A stretch of 64,000 bases of DNA from Polytrichum commune. Lineage: Eukaryota; Streptophyta; Polytrichopsida; Polytrichales; Polytrichaceae. This document shows, one piece after another, positions 23,211 to 35,103 of this stretch. The notes below the pieces were generated by a model, which saw nothing but the letters and a program-made list of their open reading frames with translations, ran no database searches and was not told the origin of the DNA. The stretch is taken from positions 50,622,440-50,686,439 of the forward strand of contig OX485807.1 in NCBI GenBank assembly GCA_950295325.1, given 5' to 3'. The position numbers and the translations under genes are program-made. The stretch's first letter is position 1, and every line of letters begins with the position of its first letter.

Positions 23211-23226
23211 TAGGGTTTAGGGTTTA
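23211..23226 (+). promoter_or_regulatory. Telo-box-like motif upstream of homoserine kinase
   Basis: TAGGGTTTAGGGTTTA, two telomere-type repeats, lies about 105 bp before the start codon. Telo-boxes (AAACCCTA) are known plant promoter elements of growth-related genes. Their action here is inferred from position. Confidence 0.45.
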
Positions 23227-23332
23227 AGGAATCTCTCTTTCACAGTCCACTCTCTCCACGATTGCAACCGGTCGACTTAACTTGACTTAGAGTACAGATT
23301 CAAGGTTTTGTGCAAGGAGGATTCTTCTAGCC

Positions 23333-26300
23333 ATGGCGGCATTGCAGGCAGTGGCCACAGGGTCGGGGCTGGGATCTCACCGCGAGTGGGTGGGGTTAAC
23401 TCCGGTCGACAGCAATGCACAATCCAGAAGCTCGCCGATGCAGAGATGGTGTTCAAGGAGGGGCATTGTGCACATGAATCCCTCGGTGGACAACAAGAAG
23501 CAGAAGCAGTTTGTGAGCACGGTAGGTTTTGCATTGCATTTTGGGCAAGGTTTATGGTTTTTTGAGCATTCTGAGGTTTTGGTGTTTTAGAGACGATGTG
23601 GGGTTATTGGTGTGTAAGTAGGAAAGGAGAGATGATCTCGATGTCGCCATTGGCGTGAATTGTGGTGTTGTTGATGCTTCATCTTACATTGAGTTGGTCT
23701 AAGTCTACATGTAATTCCAAATCCCGAAACAGGCATTAGAGGCCCCAAGACTAGTGTACACCTTGATACGGGCAGACACAGACAAGCATGCATGTGCCCA
23801 ATCTTCTCCCAGGCCAAGCCCCTGGTTGAAAATATCCGGTTCGTGGGCACGGTAAGCACTGCATTCATTTTGAGCGAGGATTTTTGGGAGTTGAGCAGAG
23901 GTTTTGGGTTTTAGAGATGATATGGGGTTCGTGGTGTAAAACAAGGAAAGAAAGAAAGACGACTTCCAATGTTGCCACCGGGTGTGCATTATGATGGTGT
24001 TGGTGTTGATACTTCATCTTCGAGTTGGTCTAAGTCTGAAATGGAATCCCCAAATGCGCATCACGAGAATTAGAGGGCCCTAAAGACGACTGCCTCCTTG
24101 TAAAGATGAACACCTTGAACTTGCGTGGAGAAGGTGGCCTGCAACCTGTCTACCCCAAGGGCAAGCTTCTAGGTTCCCACATGGTTGGTTGAAAATATGG
24201 GGTTCACTTGGATACCCACTATGATTGGGGTGCACCAGAAAATCAAGTGTTCGGACTGTCATCCATTTTGTCTTACAAGACAAAAGACAGAGAGAGTGCC
24301 TTTCTGAAAAAAAATGGACTGTGATGTTGCCACCAATGTGAATTATGTTGTTGGTTGATCTTTGAGTTGGTCTAACTCTATATGTAATCTTGAAATGTGC
24401 ATCATCCCCAAAGACTACTGCCTCTCCTTTCAAAAGTGAACACTCAAACAAGCACTGACTAATTGGCGGGCACCTACCTCCCTCAAGGGCAAGCCCCTAG
24501 GATCCCACTTGGTTGATTGAAAATATTCAATTCACTTGGATTACCCCACTATGATTGGGTGGATCTCAAGTGTTAGGGGTCACTGGAAATCAAGCTATTG
24601 GTCTAAATCTCTGATGCAAGAAATGGGTGAATGCAAATGCAGGTGCGGTGCAAGAAGAGCACAACCGTGTTAACGCCGCCCATCACACAGCTCACTTTGT
24701 CGGAGCCAAGTCCAGTTCATAAGTATGTGAAGGCCTTTGCACCGGCTACGGTTGCGAATTTGGGGCCAGGTTTTGATTTTCTGGGTTGTGCTGTGGATGG
24801 CTTGGGAGACTATGTCACTGCTGAGGTACACATGTATGTCTTATTTCTCTCTCTTAGGAATTAGTCATTGTGCCTCCTCCACAAATTGGGAGCAGTGCCC
24901 ATTTTGTTGAATCACATGACACTCTGCTTATTAAATTGTTGAATCTATCATCAGGTAACCTTGTGGAGAGCTGTAAGAAAGTCAAGGTTAGCCTTTAGTA
25001 GATGTATCGTTGAATTAGATAGGGGTGCTATGTTTGCCAGAGCAGAAACTCCAGGTGAGTTGTGGTAGTGACTTAAGGGAGATGAATTTAGAATTAAGAT
25101 CTGGAGGTACTCAGCTTATTGTGGAGGTGGTATAATATCCATTGATGATATTGATGTGCAGGTGAGTGATGCAGTGCCAGCAGGGAACATTCAAATTCAG
25201 AGCATCACAGGTGATAATGGGCGGCTCTCATGTGTCCCAGAAAATAATTGTGCAGGCATTGCAGGGAAGGCAACACTGGAGTTACTTGGGGTGCAGTCAG
25301 TGGGCATTGTCCTCAATCTCCATAAGGGATTGCCTCTTGGAAGTGGGCTAGGATCCAGTGCTGCCAGTGCTGCAGCTGCAGCTGCTGCGGTGATTTTTGC
25401 CCTTTCCTCTTACAAAAAGTGAAACAAATGCTAATTTTCTTGATAGGCGATCAATCAGATGTGACCAGTACCTCAGTTTTGAGTTTTGTTCATGTATTCT
25501 ACTTCCCTGCATTTCTCTATTTCCTCCAAAAAATGTGAAACGTATGCAAATTTTCTTATTAGGAGATCAATCAGATGTGGCAAGCACCTCAGTTTTGAGC
25601 CATGTGTTTGTATTCTACTTCTTTGCATTGACAAATTTGTCATGCATTTGAGAGTGTAGGACCAAGTAATGTTGCAGTTTTAGTTGAGTGGAGTCAAAAG
25701 TAATCAAAAACAAACTTCATGACTGCAGGTTAATGGATTGTTTGGGAGCCCTCTAAGTAAGGCGCAGCTTGTCCAAGCAGGCTTGGAGTCAGAGGCGACT
25801 GTTAGTGGTTATCATGCTGATAATGTTGCTCCCTCACTCATGGGAGGGTTTGTCCTAGTGCGCAGCTACAGCCCCCTCCATCTTATACCACTCAGTTTCC
25901 CAGAAAAGAAGAGTCTCTACTTTGTTCTTGTGATTCCGGACTTTGAAGCACCTACAAAGGAAATGCGGGCTGTCTTACCATCAGAGGTAAGACTTTGTCA
26001 AAATCACTTTGTACACAAGAATATGACTTTTCATCAGAGTCCAAGAGTAAACCTTGTGAGCCGAAAACAATTACAAAAAAAGCGAGGCTTTGGCCTCTTA
26101 TCCCTTTATCATAAATTTCTAATAAAAAATTCAGACAACTGCAGAGAGTAAGTTTAGGCAGATGATTAGATTTGTACCTGAGACAGGGATACTATGAAGT
26201 ATAACTTGGAAGTATTTGAAACCCTATTGCGTTTTTATATCGCCCATTTAAAAATCATCCTCTCATGGAGCTACTTTGGGATTTCCTACACCATATTGAG

Positions 26301-27022
26301 GCGTTAGTTCTACTTCTTAAAAAGATTAGAGTCCAACAGATCCTGAAACATGGGTACACCATTCTCAAAATTGGGAAAGTCATCGATCATTAGTTTCTTC
26401 AGCAGCCTCTCAGTGGAGTTATAAAATCACATGACATTAATAAACAAAACTTACAGTCAAATATTTGCATGCAGATATCTATGAAGATGCATATTGCCAA
26501 CTGCAGCCAGGCATCTGCTTTGGTGACAGCTATTTTACAGGGGGACGCGTCTCTGCTTGGTGCTGCTCTTTGTAAGCCTCACAAAAACCTCTATTGAGAT
26601 AGCATAATATAGGCTTCCGGGTTTGTATTCACTAATTGAGCCTGTGATGATTCTTCATGCTTTTTGCCCACTTGTATAAAAATCTGTATTGTATTCCTCT
26701 GAATCTATGCTCTCTACTATCTACCTGCTTATCCATAAATTTGTTGTCTAATGCAGCATCGGATTCTATAGTGGAGCCTCAAAGGAGTCCTCTTATTCCT
26801 GGAATGGCTGCAGTCATTGCAGCATCCAAGAAGGCAGGTGCATATGGATGTACAATTAGTGGGGCAGGACCAACAGCAGTAGCCATAACAGACACAGAAG
26901 AAAAAGGAAAAGCAGTTGCGGCAGCCATGGTGGATGCTTTCCAGGCGCATGGAGGTCTGAAGGCAGTGTCTCATGTAAACAGACTAGATAGAGAAGGTGC
27001 AAGGCTCATCGATTTCCACTGA
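23333..27022 (+). CDS. HSK: Homoserine kinase, plastid precursor (6 exons)
   Basis: Phosphorylates L-homoserine with ATP to O-phosphohomoserine, the branch metabolite for threonine and methionine, in the plastid stroma. Exons: 23333-23521, 24643-24825, 25162-25389, 25729-25986, 26475-26571, 26757-27022; all junctions are GT-AG and join in phase to 406 aa, against about 370 in Arabidopsis. Exon 2 carries the substrate-side N-terminal motif FAPATVANLGPGFDFLGCAV. The GHMP-kinase ATP loop LPLGSGLGSSAAS is near residues 181-193. Later come SGYHADN, PDFEAPTKEMR and, near the C-terminus, GCTISGAGPTAVA. Start: the first ATG after the 5' flank, in good context (agccATGG). Exon 1 is homologous to exon 1 of the next gene and supplies the transit peptide. 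An in-frame ATG just before exon 2 (24631) could give a leaderless form from an alternative promoter. Identity is certain; exon 1 usage is inferred. Confidence 0.93.
23509..24600. repeat. Tandem ~330-340-bp units in homoserine kinase intron 1
   Basis: The landmark gagttggtct recurs at 23,691, 24,022 and 24,364. The unit starting at the exon 1 donor (ttgtgagcacggtaggt) is repeated 330 bp on as tcgtgggcacggtaagc, so the donor site itself is duplicated. Each unit contains the 5S-SINE-like body in reverse orientation (ggcaagcccctagg, ggttggttgaaaat). The third unit is the most degenerate. Confidence 0.65.
25414..25629 (+). repeat. Tandem ~115-bp duplication in homoserine kinase intron 3
   Basis: aaattttctt, gcgatcaatcagatgtg, acctcagttttgag and tattctacttc occur in the same order twice, about 115 bp apart. 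Confidence 0.7.
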
Positions 27023-27251
27023 CAACTATGTTCTGGGAGTTGTTTGCAAGTTGCACATTCACCAAGTAGTTGTCCTTTATAAAACTCATCTCTCCAATTA
27101 GATTCTTTCCTTGATGGATTACCTCCATCAGCGAATCAAGTCCAGGAGAGCAGGAAATGGTTTGTATTGTGACCAACTTCAACAAAGGTTGTTTGTGATA
27201 CAACCTTACCATGAGTCACATTCGTGAAGGATTTCAGTTACCTTGCACAAA

Positions 27252-27257
27252 AATAAA
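27252..27257 (+). terminator. Candidate polyadenylation signal of homoserine kinase
   Basis: AATAAA 230 bp after the stop codon, a plausible plant 3' end position. Not otherwise supported. Confidence 0.35.
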
Positions 27258-27659
27258 GGTTACCGGCAGTGAAGGCATGTGTGACCCCAAGTCTCACAAG
27301 AAGAGTTTCATGGTTTTTTATTGATTTGTTTAGGGAATTTTGTACAATTATTCAATTTTGCAGCATGACGATAATACAGGTCAGCTCTGGTCATGAGGTT
27401 TGAAGGGGTGGGTCATTGCTAACCTTTTCTTGGCTTTTAACATTTTGGACATTGAAATTGGAGCTTTGGGTTGTAAATGATTGCAGAAAGCAATGCACAA
27501 AGGGAGAGTAAAGACATACAACAGATTATAAAATTACAGTGCTGGAATGTTCATAAGTATGCAATACAAAATTGGCAAGCACTGAGAAGGTGCTTGAATG
27601 ATAGGTCTACTTCACTTGGAATTGTGCAGGGGCATATATAATTAAAATCACCATACTGA

Positions 27660-28030
27660 AACTACTTGCTCTTTCACCTTAGTGTTTCAAAACACTTCTC
27701 CTAGGATATGTAACATGTGATTAGTACAAGATGGTTTGCAAATCCAAATTGAGACTGTAGCCACCTTCCTCATAATTTTCGGAGCTCATATGAATATCGT
27801 GTTCATTATCAAAGTGAGGATTTTTGTGCTCATCAAATGGTCATATAGGTTCCCCCAATTATGTTGACTATTGAATCTAAATTGGTTATCATATTATGAG
27901 CATGCAATTTAATCTCTTTTAAACACTTGCCATTTTGGTATCTGTTCTGTAGCCACACCAAACCACATACCACTCATATAAGTTAAAGGTATCCTAATAA
28001 AGAAAGTAACTGAATAAGTTGTTTACCTTA
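27660..28030 (+). repeat. Dispersed CTTCTCCTAGGATATG repeat, intergenic copy
   Basis: Contains in order acttctcctaggatatg, tagccaccttcctcataattt, ggagctcatatgaatatc, tcaaatggtcatatagg, gttgactattgaatc, gagcatgcaatttaatctc, aaagaaagtaactgaa. The same order recurs in introns of the TRAPPC13-like and kinase-like genes. About 370 bp, no coding capacity, no clear terminal repeats. Confidence 0.65.
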
Positions 28031-28079
28031 CATTGACTTAGTGCAATGCAACAACTAACCTACTCAGGATGCTATTACC

Positions 28080-28466
28080 CCGGAACCTCCATCTTGTGTC
28101 GAACGAAGGTTTCTGGTGCTCAGTCAGCGGAAGTCGGAACTGACGTGCCATTCAAGCGGTTCGAGCCTGCGATGTCAAAAGCTCACATCTGGATGAAAGC
28201 GGATTTCTGCAGATAAGACTCTCCCGACCTCCTGGCCGTCCGTCGTCCAGGATCTTCCATCCAACGGCACCCGTTCATCTCCCTCCAACAGGCGTAACCC
28301 AGTTTCTGCTTCTCCTTCCCAGGACTTTGCATTTCGTTCTCGCAGCTTATCCCAGGACGACAGTCCACCAAATCTCTCTCTCGAGAATTCCTGTCCCACC
28401 GCAAACCGAGATTTCTCCACAGAACTTCTCGGTAGTCGGTGCACAGGAATTCTTGTTGCATCAGCT
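28080..28466 (+). promoter_or_regulatory. Promoter and 5' leader of the aminomutase gene
   Basis: GC-rich stretch directly upstream of the start. It holds an ACGT-core motif (TGACGTGCC at 28141) and an I-box-type GATAAG at 28212-28217, both known in light-regulated plant promoters, which suits a chlorophyll-pathway gene. The last 25 or so bases before the ATG resemble the corresponding bases before homoserine kinase. No clear TATA box. Confidence 0.4.
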
Positions 28467-31400
28467 ATGGCGGCATTGCAGGCAGTCGCCGCAGGGTCAG
28501 GCCTGGGAGCCCACCGCGAGTGGGTGGGCTTGAAAGCTTCCTCCGACACCAAAGTGACATCTCGGAGCTCCATCCACAAATGCTGCTCAAAGAAGAACGC
28601 AGTGCAAATGGCTCTCTCGGTGGAGAAGAAGCAGTTCGTTACCAAGAAGTCCGAAGAGACTTTCACCGCTGCCAAGGTACGATTCGGGGTCTCGCAATTT
28701 GAGTGGTGGGAGTAGGGGGGATCTCTTGTGGCTTGGAGGAATTTAGGCTGTGCTGGTTTTGTGTCTATGGCGGTGTCGTGACGAATTTTTGAGTGTCGAT
28801 TGAGGTGGTTGGTTTCATTGCTTTGTCATGGTTTTGGTGAATTCTCTTCGAGGTTCAGGGTTTAGGTAGGACCCGCATTGTAGCTTGTTTTTCTTCTATG
28901 CCACTCTATAGTGGAACTGTACCCACTTGTAAGGCAGGTACTAGAGGTTGCTGTAGGAAAAAAATGTTTTGTCAAAAAGTTGAATGTGTTTTACAATAGA
29001 ATGTGCTTTGTGGTTTTTTTTGGGGCTTCTGGGTTTGGGTAGGACCCTGACTGTAGCTGGTTCATTGTCTATACCATGTGATTCGTTTGGTGGCAAGTAG
29101 AGAATAGAACTTAATCCACTTGTAAGGCTGCTACTAGAGGTAATTGCTGAGGAATTTAGTCAGTCAACCTCGTTGAATGTGGTTCACTGAAGGTATGAAT
29201 TGAATGCGTTTTGGGTGTTCTCTTGGGCTTCAGGGTTTAGATAGGGACCCCCATTTCGAGCTTGGTTTTCTTCTGTGCCACGGTAGACCGAAGCTCTACG
29301 CACTCATAAGGAAGCTACCAGAGGTTGCTGCAGAAATACTTGTTCTGTCAACCTCTTTGAATGTGGTGGATTAAAGACATCAATCGAATGTTGTTGAATG
29401 TCTTTTGCAAATTTCTCGGCTTCAGGGTTTAGGTGTGACCGCCACTCTAGCTGGGTACACCCATTAGTATACATTGGGTGACAAGCTGGGACGAAGAATT
29501 AAACCCACTTGGAAAGGCGATGAGATTGCTGCGGATATGTCTATGTAATTGCTGCGGATTTATCCATGTAATTGCTGGTTTGTCAACCTTGTTGAATGTG
29601 ATCGAGTAAAGCCATCGATGTACTTGTATTGGTTGCTGCTGGTTTCCAGGATTTGATGCCAGGAGGTGTGAACTCTCCCGTGAGGGCATTCAAGTCTGTG
29701 GGTGGACAGCCAATTGTCTTCGACAGAGTGAAAGGCAGCAAGGCCTGGGACGTGGACGGCAATCAGTATGTCGATTACGTCGGCTCATGGGGTCCTGCCA
29801 TCATCGGCCACTGTGACGATCAGGTACGGTGGGGTCTTTCTAATCAATGTGCAATTTCATATTCAATTTCAGATCATTTGTTGGAAGTTCCTCTTTTCTC
29901 AACGCTCAGGTAATGAAATCCTATTAGTAGAACTAGAGGTCTTCTCTCTAAATTTGGTACTCATTTGGAAACCCTTGCATTTAGAGTATTCCAAACAATT
30001 ATCAAGGCTTTGGACGATTCCTAAGAGGGGAGCTTGTGAAAGCCTATTGGAAAAAACAGGGTGTTTTGTCCAAAAACCTGAGCTTTTGGCTTTTGTTTTT
30101 CCTATCTCTCTTGGTTTCCTTTTGCTAAAATTGAGGTCTGAGGACACACGCTATGCAACAATAAGCTTGAGTCTTCCCCTTATCTCTGAAGATTAGTAGC
30201 AGAAACTCAAACAAGGATCCACTGTCGGGAACTGATGACGTCAGTGGGGATGTTGTGGAAAGCAGCTTCTTTCATGAAGATTGTTCTGGATGGCTTTTGG
30301 TCATATGACTATTGCCACATGTGTGATCTGTTTTGTACTTCATTCTATATCTCTGGCTACTTCCTTTTGATTGCTCTGTATAGCGTATGTAACTCTTAAA
30401 GCTTCGGGTCAATTATCTCTCTTGAGTCTAATTACTTGGTTTACTGGTTACCTTTATCCAGAAGTGTTGCTTGAGCATCGATACTTACAAGAAGATTTCA
30501 GAATCACGAACGTCATCTGGTATCATAATTTCTCTCATTAACAAACACCACAAACATCTCACCTGTGTTTCTTGATCAGGTGAATGCTGAGCTCATTGAA
30601 ACTCTGAAGAAGGGTACCAGCTTCGGAGCACCGTGCGCATTGGAAAATGTGCTGGCTCAGATGGTCATTGACGCAGTACCCAGCATCGAGATGGTGCGGT
30701 TCGTGAACTCCGGCACTGAGGCTTGCATGGGCATGCTTCGTCTCTGCAGAGCATACACCGGGCGTGAGAAGGTTCTCAAATTTGAGGGCTGTTACCACGG
30801 CCACGCTGATTCCTTCTTGGTGAAGGCTGGCAGCGGTGTTGCAACCCTAGGACTCCCCGACTCACCCGGAGTCCCTGCCTCGTCCACAGCGACCACTCTC
30901 ACTGCCCCATACAACAACTTAGAGGCCGTAAAGGAGATTTTCGCTGCAAACAAGGGTGAAATTGCATGTGTTGTCTTGGAGCCAGTGGTTGGTAACTCGG
31001 GTTTCATCATCCCTCACAAGGAATTTCTGCAAGGGTTGAGGGAGATCACGGAGGAGGATGGAGCTCTCCTTGTTTTCGACGAGGTTATGACCGGGTTCCG
31101 TATCGCTTACGGAGGCGCCCAAGAGCACTTTGGAATTACCCCGGATGTTACCACTTTGGGGAAGATCATTGGAGGCGGATTGCCAGTGGGCGCATATGGA
31201 GGCAAGAGGAAGATCATGGAGATGGTTGCACCCGCTGGGCCAATGTACCAGGCTGGCACTTTGAGTGGTAATCCTTTGGCCATGACAGCAGGAATTCACA
31301 CACTCCGCCGGCTGCAACAAGAGGGATCATATGCTCACCTTGACAAGGTGACTGGAAAGCTCATCCAAGGCATATTGCAAGCGGCGCGCGATGCTGGCCA

Positions 31401-32976
31401 TGAGGTCTGTGGTGGCCACATTAGCGGCATGTTCGGATTCTTCTTTTGTGCAGGCCCAGTGAACAATTTCGATGATGCCAAGAAGAGCGACACTGCCAAG
31501 TTTGCCAAGTTCCACAGGTACTGGATTTTTTATTGGACTCTCACATGGTATTGTTGCTCCCAAGTTAATCTGCATTTGCTTAAACGTATTTGACTAATTT
31601 GGGCCCCTGCTGTCCTGTTGAATTGCATTCGTGCATGTGCATCAATGGCCCAGGCCATCCTGCACTGTCTGCCCAACATGCTGTTGTCGACATTGTAGAA
31701 CTTTGGAATGGCAATTGCTGTCCTTGCCGTCCTAAAGTTTCTACGACATTCTAGTCTGTGATTGCTCTGAATTCTTAACTTAATCTGCAATCACTTAAAT
31801 GGGCGCTTGCTGTCCTATCACACTGCGCTCGTGCTTCTGAATCAGTGGCCTAGGTCATCCCGCACCATCCACTCAACGTGCCGCTGTTGACGACCAACCA
31901 TTGTAGAACTTTGGAAGGCAATTGTGTCAATGTCTTTGCCATCTCAAGGTTTCTATGTCATTCTAGCCTGTAAATGCCCTGTAAATGCCCTATAAATTCT
32001 ATGAACTTAATCTGCAATTGCTTAAACGGGCCCCTTGCTGTCCTGTCACATTGCACTTGTGCATTCGAGTCAATGCCCCAGGTCAGCCCGCACCGTCCGC
32101 TCGACATGCTGCTGTTGACAGCTGGCCTTTGTAGAACTTTGGATGGCAACTGCGTTAACATCCTTGCCATCTCAAAGTTTCTATTTTATTCTTAGTCTTT
32201 GATTGCTCTGGATTCTTAAATGTGTGGTTTTCTCATGGTTTTTAGAATTGTATTCAGTTTAGTTTTCAATAATGTAAATGGTGTTTAAAACAATAATGGC
32301 ACATCCAGTAAAAATAATGGTACATGTATAGGAGGTATCAGCTTCAAGTGTTGTCCAAACCAGTGTTGGTTTGGTATCATCTTTTTTGAAATACCACTTG
32401 GGAATCTTTAATGAGGATTTCACATTTTTTGAGACCAGTAGAGTGTGGGTATTTGAGGGTGTTTTTGTTTTGATACCATTCAGATCTATATACCATGCAA
32501 GAACCTGCACACCTAGGCAAAATCATCATAGTATCAATATGGTTTAGGATGGTGTTGAGCTAAATCATAACTTGGGGTTGACAGAGGTTTTTTCACCTCG
32601 ACACACATCGAATATCAATATTTGATTTGTATTACGATTTTGGTACCCATGTGTAGGTTCTTTGACACCATTATCAATGTTGATTATTGATACCACGCAT
32701 TCGTCACCTACAGTATATATTGGTCAAGCATTAGTCTAAACCTCAATACTTTCAAGGATCTATTGAAGTTCATAGGTGTGGAACTGTTGTGTTTTCTTCT
32801 TATTAGTAACTAATAGCTGTAAACCTGTGTGTTTCCCATGTTCCAGGGGAATGCTGGAGAGAGGTGTGTACCTTGCACCTTCACAATATGAAGCTGGCTT
32901 CACAAGTTTGGCACACACTGATGAAGACATCGACTTCACCATAGCTGCAGCCAAGGAGGTGTTGAGTTCATTGTAA
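28467..32976 (+). CDS. GSA: Glutamate-1-semialdehyde 2,1-aminomutase, plastid precursor (4 exons)
   Basis: PLP enzyme of the C5 pathway that converts glutamate-1-semialdehyde to 5-aminolevulinate for chlorophyll and heme in the plastid. Exons: 28467-28676, 29650-29823, 30580-31517, 32847-32976; GT-AG junctions join in phase to 483 aa (family about 470). Residues 1 to about 50 are a Ser/Lys-rich transit peptide. Then come the family N-terminus [21 protein letters not shown] across the first junction, [42 protein letters not shown] (Asp295) and [18 protein letters not shown] with the PLP lysine at 323. The C-terminus is [14 protein letters not shown]. All expected catalytic motifs are intact. 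The gene follows homoserine kinase on the same strand, 1.4 kb downstream. They are separate genes that share a homologous first exon. Confidence 0.96.
28852..29640 (+). repeat. Tandem ~190-bp units in aminomutase intron 1
   Basis: The landmark ggcttcagggtttaggtagg appears with changes at about 28,852, 29,024, 29,226 and 29,419. Each is followed by gtagctggtt-like sequence, cacttgtaaggc, ctagaggttgctg and tcaaccttgttgaatgtg. Units are about 170-200 bp and well diverged. Confidence 0.7.
31561..32218 (+). repeat. Three tandem ~215-bp units in aminomutase intron 3
   Basis: taatctgcaattgcttaaa, ggcccctgctgtcctgt, tgtagaactttggaa and tttctacgtcattctag-type words occur in the same order in units starting near 31,561, 31,779 and 32,001. 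The short open frames on both strands here are produced by the repeat. Confidence 0.8.
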
Positions 32977-34430
32977 GCGAAACGGCAAGGCTGTTAGGAT
33001 TCAAATTTTAGAACTGCAAATTTTGGACGTAGTATTTGTGGGATTTAAGGCAGTCAAGGGAGTCGACTTCTCATCCAAGATCCTCTTCAAAAACTTATGT
33101 AACCCTCATCAGTAGCTGCCTGAGTATAGTATGAGCACAGCTTGAAATCTGGTGGTGCTATGGGAATAGGAGTGGCCAGCTGTGGCTCATTTGCAAACCC
33201 CAACATACTCATTTCTCAGTCTAGAGTCATCTGGAAGGATCTTCGAGGTCTTCATGAGTTTCTCCTTGTGAGGAATAAAGCGCATAAGAATCTCCAGTGA
33301 TGGGTATTTTGAGGCTTGTGTGTCAATGAGGAGATTGATGATATGTTGACATGAATGTTTTAACAGGAGATCACTTTGACCCAAGACAATGGATTGCAAC
33401 ATTAACGTGTCTCTTCATATGCCAACAACTTGGAGTAGGACTAATAATCTTTATTATTCAATATCTAGTTGCTAGAACTCAAGATTGCTGAATAGGTCCT
33501 CGAGGCCTGTTAATTAAGCCGAGGCCTGTTACTTAATTAGCCCCCCTGAGCCTGGCCTGTTACACTTAATTACATTTAATTGCACTTAATTAGTTTGGCT
33601 ACGCATGAATACTTTGTGAAAGTAAAAGATATTAACTAAAATATTACAAAATAAACATACTAAAATAAAACACTAAGGCCCCCCTCCACCTGACTGTAGC
33701 TAAGCCTAAAAGTTGGTTCTAAAAACATGGCCTTCACACCATCGACATTATCTAGTACCAAGCCTGGTTGGCAAGTGATGTGGCATGGTTTAGAAGTGGA
33801 GGTTTTAAGCCTCAAGCACCGACCCTTCCATCGGTACCTAGATATGAGGCAAGAATGTAGGACCTTTAAAAGTGTTGCCTCCTGCCCTTGTGATCGGTTG
33901 CTTTTAGTCTTAGCTATGAGGGCACGAGAAGCTACATTAACAAAAACCGATGGTAAGATAGATGAGTAGTGAGGCATTTGGGGATGGACAAAAACAATCC
34001 AACATTTCATTGCTTGGTAGATAAAATAATGAACATGTGTGAAAGCTACTTAACTAAACCTACTTGAAAATCTCCGGAGCAAGTTCTTGTAGGTGCATTG
34101 GGAGAGCCAGATGCCTCCGCTATAACCGAGGGAGCCTTACCCATGTTTTAGGAAAAACTTTGGTTATTTGGTAAAGTTAGGTGGGGATGGGGCATAATTT
34201 TAGTTTTATTTTAGAATGACATAGACCCTTTAAATGGTAAGTCACAAAAATTATAGCCTCAGTGCTAATGAAGGTTTTGTAATGTTTATGCCTTCCAAGT
34301 TAATTACATGCTTTATTGATGGTTTCACTTCGAAAAGGAAATCCCATTCAGTTGCTTATTTACTCTATGAAAGTGAACATATATATTGGATTTTGAACCT
34401 TGAAATTGAAGTGCACATGGTTTGCTAAAA
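32977..34430. other. 3' flank of the aminomutase gene and intergenic sequence
   Basis: Presumed 3' UTR at the start, then a short run of ttaattaa/cacttaattac words near 33,507-33,595. Open frames around 33,660-34,010 exist on both strands but I cannot link them to a protein family. Confidence 0.45.
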
Positions 34431-34435
34431 TCTAT

Positions 34436-34671
34436 GTTAGATCTACCTCTTGGAGATGGACCTGATACAAATTCTAGCAGACCATGAAACATTATCCATA
34501 GTCTACCATATAAGAATGCATGTAAAAATTTTCATCCATGATAATTATTTGGGCCCTTAGAATTTCGCCTACTAGTGTGAAGTGAACTTGGACGATCTCG
34601 GCCTTTTCGACCAATGAGAGATCTTAGGATGCAATGGTCACGGGCCTTCAGTCTCGTGTATGAAGTGGCCC
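34436..34671. mobile_element. Truncated PIF/Harbinger-like fragment, right half
   Basis: Ends GTGTATGAAGTGGCCC followed by TTA, the terminus of the GGGCCACTTCACAC family. The preceding acctcttggagatggacctg and catgaaacattatccat match the element at 62,204-62,586. No left terminus was found. Confidence 0.5.
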
Positions 34672-35103
34672 TTAGAACCTGCTAGGATGTTCACTGGGGG
34701 TTGAATCCTTAAATTATGGAATCTACCTATTATCTGGCAGAAATCTACTATCCAACAAGATATCCTCGCCTTTCTTCTCTTTCTCTCTCGTCTCTTGTCT
34801 GAAGCCATTTGTGCTTCGGCAACACTCTCGCAAAAGAAAGAATTAAGCAAACCAAGTCATCGCCATCATCGCTCGTTGGAAGCAATCAAGTGGTCAGAAT
34901 CCACCACACCGGGTACAACAACCTTGGCTATTCTGCTTATAAATTTCCTCCATATTTTTCCATCCTTCACTTGCACTCTTTGGGGCAGAATGATGTTGAA
35001 GCCCTAATAAATTAAGTGGCCGAGCTTACAAAAACCGAGGGCATCACCTGTTTTGTGAATTCCACTCAGGTTTGAGTAGAAGGAGAAGAGAGGGAAAATC
35101 AAA

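Noticed and set aside
23966-24451. Minus-strand open frames in homoserine kinase intron 1
   Set aside because: They fall in the tandem SINE-derived units and have no protein similarity.
28175-28675. 166-codon minus-strand open frame opposite GSA exon 1
   Set aside because: Shadow of the GC-rich GSA leader and promoter; no family similarity.
33660-34010. 116-codon minus-strand open frame between the GSA and TRAPPC13-like genes
   Set aside because: Both strands are open here, there is no recognisable domain, and no splice partners were found.
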